Below, piece by piece: positions 17,696 to 25,398 of a stretch of DNA of 64,000 nt. How positions within the stretch are numbered: the stretch's first letter is position 1; each line of letters opens with the position of its first letter. The stretch is from assembly GCF_030546645.1 (NCBI RefSeq), contig NZ_JAUOTO010000010.1:1-64000 (forward strand), written 5' to 3'. A program made the position numbers and the translations under genes. This stretch comes from Flavitalea plasmicola (GTDB taxonomy: Bacteria; Bacteroidota; Bacteroidia; Chitinophagales; Chitinophagaceae). The notes under the pieces are model-generated. The model worked only from the letters and a program-made list of their open reading frames with translations. It made no database searches and was not told where the DNA came from.

Positions 17696-18607
17696 ATGAA
17701 GCGACTATTCTATATACTGGCCCTGACTTCCTTGTGGATGACAGGATGCAAAAAAGAAGCAAAGCTGACGCCTTCGGCAAAGCCGGAGGATATATATGGA
17801 GATCCCACTTTGCCTCAAGGCAATCATCCTTATGATGCGGAGATCCTGCAGCTCTTCAAGGACTATCGTACCCTATTCCTCTATAAATATAAGCCCCACG
17901 ACCTTTATTATAATATCACCTATGATCTGGCAGGGGTCTATGATACGGCTGCCGACAAGACTACGAAGGGAGGGTATTTCGACGTGCCGGCGGATGAGGC
18001 GTATGTCGGCCAGCAACTGGATTTGCTGAAGGAGCTTTGGCTGCACTATTATCCGGACTCCCTGCTGAGAAAAGGCCTGCCTCAAAAAGTGTTCCTGGTG
18101 GACAGCTTTTATTTCGTCGCTTATCCGGGGCCGGGCAAGCCCACCGATAACTGGCCGGAAATGCATGATGCCTTTGACGGCGGCGATTATATACTCGCCG
18201 GGTGGGGCGGCCCCCGGATAGCGAATATCACGCCGGAAGATAAATATGCGATGAAGGGACAGCTGAATGCAGCCTTCCTCCTCTTTACGCATAAACAGGG
18301 CGCCATAAAACCCATTGCTGCATTCAAGGCGCAAACCGATTATGGTGGGGTCAACCCGACCAACTACTATGAGCAGGGGCTCATCGAATATGACTACAAT
18401 GGCGGAAATACCCCGGACAGGGACTGGGATGCCTATACCACGATCATCGTATCCAACTCCTACGATGTATTGACGTCTCCCGGGAATATACTGTCGCCCG
18501 ATGTGGATACACAGGGTGTGATCCGGAAGAAATATGACATTTTGATCGCTTATTTCAAAACAACATTCGGCGTAGACCTCCAGGCCATCGGTAACGCAGG
18601 TATATAG
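17696..18607 (+). CDS. Metallohydrolase-like lipoprotein of SusC/SusD loci, catalytic motif lost
   Basis: 303 residues with a lipoprotein signal (LWMTGC, Cys18). Length, position after SusD and the overall pattern (IYGDPTLPQGNHPYDAEI, LLKELWLHYYPDSLLRKGLP, KVFLVDSFYF, and the late TIIVSNSYDVL and VIRKKYDILIAYFKTTFGVD) recall the substrate-import-associated zinc metallohydrolase lipoproteins. Those carry HExxH where this protein reads HKQGA (residues 199-203). The catalytic Glu and second His are therefore absent, and the protein is probably a non-catalytic surface component. The family assignment is from memory; the missing motif is read directly. A 16-bp tandem duplication (AGGTATATAGTCACAC, 18598-18629) spans its stop codon. 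Confidence 0.65.
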   Translation: MKRLFYILALTSLWMTGCKKEAKLTPSAKPEDIYGDPTLPQGNHPYDAEILQLFKDYRTLFLYKYKPHDLYYNITYDLAGVYDTAADKTTKGGYFDVPADEAYVGQQLDLLKELWLHYYPDSLLRKGLPQKVFLVDSFYFVAYPGPGKPTDNWPEMHDAFDGGDYILAGWGGPRIANITPEDKYAMKGQLNAAFLLFTHKQGAIKPIAAFKAQTDYGGVNPTNYYEQGLIEYDYNGGNTPDRDWDAYTTIIVSNSYDVLTSPGNILSPDVDTQGVIRKKYDILIAYFKTTFGVDLQAIGNAGI

Positions 18608-18634
18608 TCACACAGGTATATAGTCACCAGACAT

Positions 18635-19561
18635 ATGGAAGAACCAATCATAAAAGTAGAAAAACTGTCACACCGGTATAGCTCCCAGTGGGCCATCCGG
18701 GACATTGGATTCGAGATCACAAAGAATGGGATCTATGGGTTGCTGGGCTCCAACGGGGCCGGTAAATCCACCACCATGAACATCATGTGTGGCGTTTTAA
18801 AACAAACGGAAGGGAACGTCTATGTAAGGGGCGTCAATATGCGGGACAACCCTGTGGAAGCCAAACGCCGTATCGGCTTTCTCCCCCAAAAGCCACCCCT
18901 GCATACCGACCTGACTGTGGAAGAGTACCTGAAGTACTGTGCCCGGCTGAGACATATTCCGTCCCGGGAAATGGACAAGGCGGTGGCCAGCGTAATGGAT
19001 CGCTGCGCCATCGCTCATTTCCGGAGACGACTGATCCGCAATCTGTCCGGTGGCTATCAGCAACGGGTTGGCATTGCACAGGCCATCATCCATAACCCTG
19101 AGTTCGTCGTGCTGGACGAGCCGACCAATGGCCTCGACCCCAACCAGATCATAGAGATCCGCGCCCTCGTGAAAGAGATCGCCGAGCAGCGGACGGTGAT
19201 CCTGTCCACCCACATATTATCCGAAGTGCAGGCTACCTGCGATTATATCCGCATGATCGAGCAGGGGCGGGTGGTATTCGCCGGTACGGTGGACGAGTTC
19301 GATAATTACATCGTCCCGAGTACCCTCATCGTTACCATGATCTCCATGCCTCCCGCAGAGGAGCTGCGGAGCATCCCTGGCGTGGTGGGCGTAGAGGAGC
19401 TGGGAGGCCCGAAGTACAGGCTGAAGTTCTCGGATGGACAGGATGTGAAGGAGCGGGTCGTCGAGACCAGCGTCGCAAGGGGCTGGAGACTCACGGAGAT
19501 CTTCGCGGAAAAGAGCTCCCTGGACGCCATTTTTGCCGAATTGTCGAAAAAAACTGTTTAA
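18635..19561 (+). CDS. ABC transporter ATP-binding protein, GldA-like
   Basis: 308 residues. Walker A GSNGAGKST at 38-46, a Q-loop region near LPQKPPLHTDLTVEEYL, signature LSGGYQQRVG from residue 137, Walker B VVLDEPTNGLDP near 155-167, and the H-loop STHILSEV. The C-terminal 80 residues form the extra domain seen in GldA and similar gliding or exporter ATPases. The next gene is a GldF-GldG-type permease fusion 17 bp downstream, so the two form one complex in the inner membrane. In Flavobacterium GldAFG is required for gliding, but here the pair sits inside a SusC/SusD operon, which suggests a transport or signalling role tied to that system. Confidence 0.9.
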   Translation: MEEPIIKVEKLSHRYSSQWAIRDIGFEITKNGIYGLLGSNGAGKSTTMNIMCGVLKQTEGNVYVRGVNMRDNPVEAKRRIGFLPQKPPLHTDLTVEEYLKYCARLRHIPSREMDKAVASVMDRCAIAHFRRRLIRNLSGGYQQRVGIAQAIIHNPEFVVLDEPTNGLDPNQIIEIRALVKEIAEQRTVILSTHILSEVQATCDYIRMIEQGRVVFAGTVDEFDNYIVPSTLIVTMISMPPAEELRSIPGVVGVEELGGPKYRLKFSDGQDVKERVVETSVARGWRLTEIFAEKSSLDAIFAELSKKTV

Positions 19562-19578
19562 TAAATCGGAAAAGTACA

Positions 19579-21876
19579 ATGAAGACCATATTTACGATAG
19601 CGCGAGCGGAACTACAAACCTTGTTTTATTCACCAGTGGCCTGGTTGATCATCATCATTTTTACTTTCCAGGTGAGCATGGGATACTCCACTTCGATGGA
19701 AGGTTGGGTACAGTACTTTGCCCAGGGATATAAGCTGAACGGTGTTTCCATGGATGTGTTTGCCAATCAGCAGAATGGAACGCTTACCAACGTACTGGGT
19801 TACCTGTACCTGTATATTCCTTTGTTGACAATGGGGTTGATGAGCCGGGAGTTTGCCAGCGGCTCGATCAAATTGCTGTATTCCTCCCCCGTGACGAATA
19901 CCCAGATCATTCTCGGCAAGTACCTGTCGATGATGATCTATGCCCTGATCCTGATCGCCATTTTGCTGGTATATGTGGCAATATCGTGGTGGTTGGTCCC
20001 TGATTTCGAATTGAAAGCAATATTGGTAGGCGTCCTGGGCATTTACCTGCTGATCTGTGCCTATGCGGCCATCGGTTTGTTCATGTCCAGCCTGACGGCC
20101 TACCAGGTAGTGGCTGCCATGTGCACGCTGGCCATCCTGGCTTTGTTGAATTATGTTGGGAGTCTCTGGCAGGATATTGAATTTGTAAGGGACCTTACAT
20201 TTTGGTTGTCCATGTCCGGCCGCGCAGGCACCTTCCTCTTCGGCCTCCTCGGGAGCGAAGACTTTCTTTATTTCATCATCGTGGTGGCCCTGTTCCTGAC
20301 GCTGGCGTCCATCCGCCTGCAGGCGGCCCGGCAGAAGAGCCGCTGGACGGCATCCTTATGGAAATATGCGGCAGTGGTCAGTGTGACGATGTTGCTGGGC
20401 TATGCCACGTCCCGTCCTATGCTGATGGGATACTACGATGCGACCTCCACTAAAGCCAATACCCTGACTCCCAACAGCCAGAAGGTCATCAGCCAGTTAA
20501 AAGGCGACCTGACGATCACCACCTACACGAATATGCTGGACGATAAGAATTTATGGATCGCCCTTCCCAGCGCTGTCAATTATGACCTGTACCGGTTCAA
20601 GCAATACGTCCGGTTCAAGCCGGAAACAAAGCTGAAATATGTGTATTACTACGACACGCTGAATAACCCGGGGCTGGAAAAACGCTATCCCCGTTTGACG
20701 GACAAACAACGCATGGAGAAGATCATCGATATCTATAACATGAAAGAAAAGATGGTCAGGTCGCCGGAAGAGATAAGGAAAGAGATCGACCTGTCACCGG
20801 AGGGCAACCAATTTGTTCGTTCGATCAAAAGGGCGAGTGGAGAACAGACCTTCCTGCGCGTGTTTGACGACCAGATGATCCTGCCGGGGGAGACGGAGAT
20901 CACCGCCGCGCTGAAGCGATTGGCCATGCATCTTCCAAAGGTCGGGTTCCTGCGCGGTCATGGAGAGCGGGATAACCATAAGGAAGGAGACAGGAACTAC
21001 AATCGCTTTGCCCAGGACAAGCCGTTCCGCTACGCATTGATCAACCAGGGCTTTGATGTGGCGGATGTCAGCCTGGAAAAGGAAGTGCCCGGGGATGTCA
21101 ATATCATGGTGGTCGCGGATATGAAGAATGGATTGTCGGTTGCTGAAAAGGCCAACTTAGACAAATATATAGCCAGGGGAGGAGATCTCCTGATAGCAGG
21201 GGAGGCCCGGCGGCAGCACGCCATGGACGAGCTGATCGAACCGCTGGGCGTACGTTTTGTCCCGGGCATGCTGGTGACGCCCAGCGAGACTTCCCTGGCG
21301 GATTTTATTGTTTCAAAGCCCACAAAGGAGGCCGGGGACCTGATCTATATTTATGGTCAGATGTACAAAGCCAAAAGAGTGGTGACGATGCCCACCGCCG
21401 TGGGCCTGGAATATACGACAGATAAAGGATTTGACGTCACGCCGCTGTTCATGTCCGACTCGGCGGCCTGGAATGAAATGGAGACGAAGGATTTCATCGA
21501 CGATACAGCGAAGCTGAACCCGGCTGCCGGCGAAGTGCAAAAGTCTTATCCGACAGGGTTGGCTCTTTCCCGGAAAGTAGGGAACAAGGTTCAGAAGATC
21601 ATGGTCCTGGGCGACGCGGACTGCATCAGCAACGGGGAGATCAGCATCAGCAGGAAGGGGCTGCCGGCGGCGAATTATTCCGTTATAACGGGCGCATTCT
21701 ACTGGATGTCGGATAATGAAGTGCCCATCGACGTACGCAGACCCGACTCTAAGGACGGTAAGATCTCCCTGGACAAGGCGGGTATGTCGACCACCAAGGT
21801 CCTGTTGATGTGGGCGTTCCCTGGTTTGCTGGCCTTATGCGCCATCGTGCTTTGGATCAGGAGAAGAGGAAGATAA
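19579..21876 (+). CDS. GldF-GldG fusion ABC permease and auxiliary protein
   Basis: 765 residues. The first about 255 residues are an ABC-2 permease with six hydrophobic helices (IARAELQTLFYSPVAWLIII, LMSREFASGSIKLLYSSPV, LSMMIYALILIAILLVYVAI). A further helix near 262-275 leads into a large extracytoplasmic GldG/ABC-auxiliary domain (LTPNSQKVISQLKGDLTITT, VGFLRGHGE). A last helix at the C-terminus (VLLMWAFPGLLALCAIVLWI) precedes a basic tail. In most gliding bacteria GldF and GldG are separate genes; here they form one chain. With the ATPase at 18635 it makes a complete complex. The mechanism and cargo are unknown. Confidence 0.88.
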   Translation: MKTIFTIARAELQTLFYSPVAWLIIIIFTFQVSMGYSTSMEGWVQYFAQGYKLNGVSMDVFANQQNGTLTNVLGYLYLYIPLLTMGLMSREFASGSIKLLYSSPVTNTQIILGKYLSMMIYALILIAILLVYVAISWWLVPDFELKAILVGVLGIYLLICAYAAIGLFMSSLTAYQVVAAMCTLAILALLNYVGSLWQDIEFVRDLTFWLSMSGRAGTFLFGLLGSEDFLYFIIVVALFLTLASIRLQAARQKSRWTASLWKYAAVVSVTMLLGYATSRPMLMGYYDATSTKANTLTPNSQKVISQLKGDLTITTYTNMLDDKNLWIALPSAVNYDLYRFKQYVRFKPETKLKYVYYYDTLNNPGLEKRYPRLTDKQRMEKIIDIYNMKEKMVRSPEEIRKEIDLSPEGNQFVRSIKRASGEQTFLRVFDDQMILPGETEITAALKRLAMHLPKVGFLRGHGERDNHKEGDRNYNRFAQDKPFRYALINQGFDVADVSLEKEVPGDVNIMVVADMKNGLSVAEKANLDKYIARGGDLLIAGEARRQHAMDELIEPLGVRFVPGMLVTPSETSLADFIVSKPTKEAGDLIYIYGQMYKAKRVVTMPTAVGLEYTTDKGFDVTPLFMSDSAAWNEMETKDFIDDTAKLNPAAGEVQKSYPTGLALSRKVGNKVQKIMVLGDADCISNGEISISRKGLPAANYSVITGAFYWMSDNEVPIDVRRPDSKDGKISLDKAGMSTTKVLLMWAFPGLLALCAIVLWIRRRGR

Positions 21877-21892
21877 TACTAAAACCCGGATC

Positions 21893-23242
21893 ATGGCTTT
21901 TATCATTGATAAGCAGACTTTGGATGACCTGAATATTATAGGCAAGCGCCGGGGAGACGCGATCTACAGCCTGTTCAATAAGACACAGACCAGGGGAGGA
22001 GCGCAAGTGCTGGAGGAGATGTTCCTGTATCCCCTGGCAGACAGGCAGAAGATCCATCAGCGGAGCGAGATCATTCAATACTTCCAGGAAAAGAACGTCG
22101 CTTTCCCTTTCGGGAACGAGGCCTTCGATGCCATCGAGCATTATCTGGAGAACACGGATCAGCGGACCCGGATCGCGGCCGAGGAGGATACGCTGAAGCG
22201 AAAGCTGCGTGGCTACGTGGGGGCGGACACCGAATATGAGATGCTGCATAAAGGGATCGTCGCTGCTATTGAAATTTTCAACGGCCTGCACGATTTCCTG
22301 AGGACAATAGACACGGAACATACTACCCGGGCTTACAGGCTGGAGGCCAGGGAAATGCAAACGCTGCTGGCAGACGAACAATTTGCCTGGATGTATGAGG
22401 AAAAAGGGAGCAGGAAGCTGGCTTATGCCAGGGCGGCGGAGTACGACCAGACATTGCGGTTCGTGGCCAGGGACAAGATGAAAAAGCTGCTGTATTACAT
22501 CTATCATATAGATGTATATATTGCCGTCGCCCGGGTGGCGGCGGCCCGTGGCTTCGCCTTTGCCCATGCTTTGGAGACAGGAGAGAACACCCTGTCCATA
22601 GAAGGCATGTTCCATCCCCTGCTGACAAACCCGGTGTCCAATCGTTTGCAGGTGGATCGCAGCAGCAATGTGATCTTCCTCACCGGGGCCAATATGGCGG
22701 GCAAATCGACTTTTATGAAGACGCTGGGCGTTGTCATGTTCCTGGCGCACATGGGCTTCCCGGTGCCGGCGGGAAGCATGGCGTTCTCCGTGCGCAGCGG
22801 CATGTTCACCACCATCAACCTTGCCGATAACCTCAACATGGGGTACAGTCATTTTTATGCGGAAGTGCTGCGTCTTAAAAAAGTAGCCGAACAGGTAAGC
22901 CGCACGGAGGACCTGTTCGTCATTTTTGACGAACTGTTCCGCGGCACCAACGTGAAGGACGCTTACGATGCGACCGTAGCCGTGACGGAGGCCTTTGCCG
23001 AAAAGCGGAATTGCATATTTATCATTTCTACACACATTATCGAGGCCGGAGAGACATTACGGGAAAAATGTGACAATATCAATTTTGTCTATTTCCCCAC
23101 CGTGATGAAAGGCAATATCCCCGGCTATACTTATCAGTTAACACCTGGTATTACGAATGACCGGCATGGCATGATGATCATCAATAACGAACGGATCATT
23201 GATATTATCAAAGGCCGCCGGCATCATCTAAAATTAGTTTGA
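21893..23242 (+). CDS. MutS-like ATPase, tandem copy 1
   Basis: 449 residues. The C-terminal half is a MutS domain V: Walker A TGANMAGKST near residues 264-273, DNLNMGYSHFYAEVLRLK, Walker B with IFDELFRGTNVKDAYDA, and the His loop ISTHIIEAGETL. The N-terminal half is helical (QTLDDLNI, TRGGAQVLEEMFLYPLADRQ, then a long IAAEEDTLKRKLRGYV helix), like the MutS core and lever. The MutS mismatch-recognition domain I, the connector, the C-terminal helix-turn-helix and a MutS2 Smr domain are all missing. It is therefore not a normal mismatch-repair MutS. It starts 16 bp after the GldFG fusion and ends 1 bp before its paralog. Confidence 0.9.
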   Translation: MAFIIDKQTLDDLNIIGKRRGDAIYSLFNKTQTRGGAQVLEEMFLYPLADRQKIHQRSEIIQYFQEKNVAFPFGNEAFDAIEHYLENTDQRTRIAAEEDTLKRKLRGYVGADTEYEMLHKGIVAAIEIFNGLHDFLRTIDTEHTTRAYRLEAREMQTLLADEQFAWMYEEKGSRKLAYARAAEYDQTLRFVARDKMKKLLYYIYHIDVYIAVARVAAARGFAFAHALETGENTLSIEGMFHPLLTNPVSNRLQVDRSSNVIFLTGANMAGKSTFMKTLGVVMFLAHMGFPVPAGSMAFSVRSGMFTTINLADNLNMGYSHFYAEVLRLKKVAEQVSRTEDLFVIFDELFRGTNVKDAYDATVAVTEAFAEKRNCIFIISTHIIEAGETLREKCDNINFVYFPTVMKGNIPGYTYQLTPGITNDRHGMMIINNERIIDIIKGRRHHLKLV

Positions 23243-23243
23243 T

Positions 23244-24587
23244 ATGGCTTTTAAGGTGGATAAACAGACGCTGGACGACCTGAATATACCCGGTAAGTAT
23301 AAGGGAGATTCTATCTTCAATTTATTTGACCATACACGATCCCGGGGTGGGGGACAATTGCTGGAATCCATGTTCCATCATCCCCTTTCCGATGCAGAGG
23401 CGATCAATGCCCGGAGCGGTATATTGCAATATTTTCAGGAAAGGGAGATCGAATTCCCCGTCAGCAGGGAGCAATGCGAAGAGGCGGAACAGTACCTCGG
23501 CAGCGCCGGCAGCAATAGCATGGCTGGCGCCACGCTGACGATCGTGCGGAAGAAAATACTGCGTGTCATTGCGTCCGGTAAGGAATATGACACGATCCAT
23601 GACGGCATACGGTCGCTGATCGGGTTCATGCACGCGGTGAACGATTTTTTTACGCAGCTTGGATCGCACTTGTTCCAATACCCTTACCGCGAGACCATCC
23701 AGGAGGTGAAACAGATCTTCAACCATGCCAGCCTGCGGCAATTGCTCGCAGAGCAGGCAACTGCAAAGCTGCCCCTGGCAAAAGTTATTAAATATCACCA
23801 CCTGTTACGCACCGTTCACCAGCAGGCGCTCCGGCGGGTGTTGCAGATCCTGTACGAGACAGACGTATACATCGCCGTCTCCCGGGTGGCGCGGGAACGT
23901 AAATTTGCCTATGCCTGGGCGACGCCATTCGTGGAGGGCGAGAACCGGATCGACATCACCCGTGTTTTTCATCCCCGATTGAACGGAGCCGTCTCCAACA
24001 ACGTCCGCCTGGATCATGGAAGCAACATGATCTTCCTGACGGGGGCCAATATGGCGGGCAAATCCACTTTGATGAAGTCGGTGGGTATTGCCGTCTACCT
24101 GGCGCACATGGGATTTCCCGTCGCGGCGGAAGGCATGGCGTTCTCCGTCCAGGACGGAATGTACACCTCTATCAATGTCCCGGACAACCTGGATAAAGGA
24201 TACAGTCATTTTTATGCGGAAGTGCTCCGGGTAAAGGAGGTGGCCGAAGAAGTGGGCCAGGGCAGGAACCTGGTGATCATCTTCGACGAGCTGTTCAAAG
24301 GCACCAATGTTAAGGACGCCTATGATGCAACGGTGGCTGTCACTGCCGCCTTTGCAGAGAACAGGAACAGCGCATTCATCGTCTCCACCCATATCACCGA
24401 GGCGGGACAGACCCTCCAGGAGCAGCACGCCAATATGAAGTTCGTCTATTTCCCCACGATCCTGGAGAAAGGCATCCCCCGGTATACCTTCCGGCTACAG
24501 GAAGGCATATCCAGCGACAGGCATGGCATGATGATCATAGTCAATGAAGGGATCCTGGATATTATAAGAGGAAAGGTCGCGACATGA
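23244..24587 (+). CDS. MutS-like ATPase, tandem copy 2
   Basis: 447 residues, clearly paralogous to the gene at 21893: both start MAF then DKQTLDDLNI, share GGxQxLExMFxxPL, TGANMAGKST (near 266), DELFKGTNVKDAYDA and ISSDRHGMMII. The many differences show an old duplication, so the two may form a heterodimer as MutS proteins act in pairs. Domain I, connector, helix-turn-helix and Smr parts are also missing here. Only 1 bp separates the genes, indicating translational coupling. The next gene, a parvulin, is convergent and ends 1 bp away, so this is the end of the block starting at 12557. Confidence 0.9.
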   Translation: MAFKVDKQTLDDLNIPGKYKGDSIFNLFDHTRSRGGGQLLESMFHHPLSDAEAINARSGILQYFQEREIEFPVSREQCEEAEQYLGSAGSNSMAGATLTIVRKKILRVIASGKEYDTIHDGIRSLIGFMHAVNDFFTQLGSHLFQYPYRETIQEVKQIFNHASLRQLLAEQATAKLPLAKVIKYHHLLRTVHQQALRRVLQILYETDVYIAVSRVARERKFAYAWATPFVEGENRIDITRVFHPRLNGAVSNNVRLDHGSNMIFLTGANMAGKSTLMKSVGIAVYLAHMGFPVAAEGMAFSVQDGMYTSINVPDNLDKGYSHFYAEVLRVKEVAEEVGQGRNLVIIFDELFKGTNVKDAYDATVAVTAAFAENRNSAFIVSTHITEAGQTLQEQHANMKFVYFPTILEKGIPRYTFRLQEGISSDRHGMMIIVNEGILDIIRGKVAT

Positions 24588-24588
24588 C

Positions 24589-25209
24589 CTATCGCCCATT
24601 CGCCTTCAACACCGTAATGTCTTTTTTGTCGTCATCGTCATACGTCTTCTTGACGATGTAATGCCATTGCTTTTCCGACACGTCCACAAAGAAGATCTCG
24701 TCTTTTTTATGAGCGGCCACGGCATCCTGGAACTCCTTCGGCATCATCTCCTCCCCGAAGAACCAACCCGTGTCACCGTGCGTGGTATTGCCATCCATGG
24801 TATACTGGTCGGACAGCTGATCGAAAGGAGTGCCGGCAGCGGCCTTTTGCGTGATGAGCTTTTTAAGGCTGTCGATCTGGGAGACGGATAATGACCCGCC
24901 GTCCAAAAAGATATAGTTTGCGCGGTATTTGACAGTCTCCGTATGCTCCAGGACCTTATAGGTCACATAACCCACCGAAAAGATATCACCTTTGTTTTGC
25001 CTTAGCAACCGTTTGTCGATCAGGCTGGTATCCTTCCCTGCGGACAGATGGAGCAAGGCGGGCTTCAGCGTTTTGTTAGCATCCATCCATGCCTGCGCCT
25101 GCTGAACGGTCCCGATAGCTTTAAACTGGTCCGTTACGGTTGCCTGTGCGAATGTTGACGATGAAGCAAGCAGCAATAACCCTGCAAGAACATTTTTACT
25201 CACGTTCAT
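24589..25209 (-). CDS. Exported parvulin-type peptidyl-prolyl isomerase
   Basis: 206 residues with a signal peptide to about residue 22 (SSTFAQ). The second half (residues about 97-190) fits a PpiC/parvulin domain: RANYIFLDGG, SQIDSLKKLITQKAAAGTPFDQLSDQY, then HGDTGWFFGEEMMPKEFQDAV and FFVDVSEKQWHYIVKKT. Such proteins help fold outer-membrane or secreted proteins in the periplasm. It is short compared with SurA or PpiD and has no membrane anchor. It is convergent with the MutS-like pair (1-bp gap), and its start lies 189 bp from the divergent SusC gene at 25399. Confidence 0.8.
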   Translation of the reverse strand: MNVSKNVLAGLLLLASSSTFAQATVTDQFKAIGTVQQAQAWMDANKTLKPALLHLSAGKDTSLIDKRLLRQNKGDIFSVGYVTYKVLEHTETVKYRANYIFLDGGSLSVSQIDSLKKLITQKAAAGTPFDQLSDQYTMDGNTTHGDTGWFFGEEMMPKEFQDAVAAHKKDEIFFVDVSEKQWHYIVKKTYDDDDKKDITVLKANGR

Positions 25210-25398
25210 AATTAATGGCCGATTTTAAGTTTATGAAGATAGTATATTTTGTAGTACACCTCTTGTAAGGACATACGCTGCTTTGGGCGGTTTAGTTGCC
25301 TGGATCCGCGGTAGCATGCCCGCTTTATTTCCCATTTTTGCGTTTTTTAGCGGTTTTTTGCGTAAACCAACGTAAATTAAACATCCAAATAACTAATT

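Noticed and set aside
17696-18607. Active zinc metallopeptidase
   Set aside because: No HExxH anywhere in the protein; the matching place reads HKQGA.
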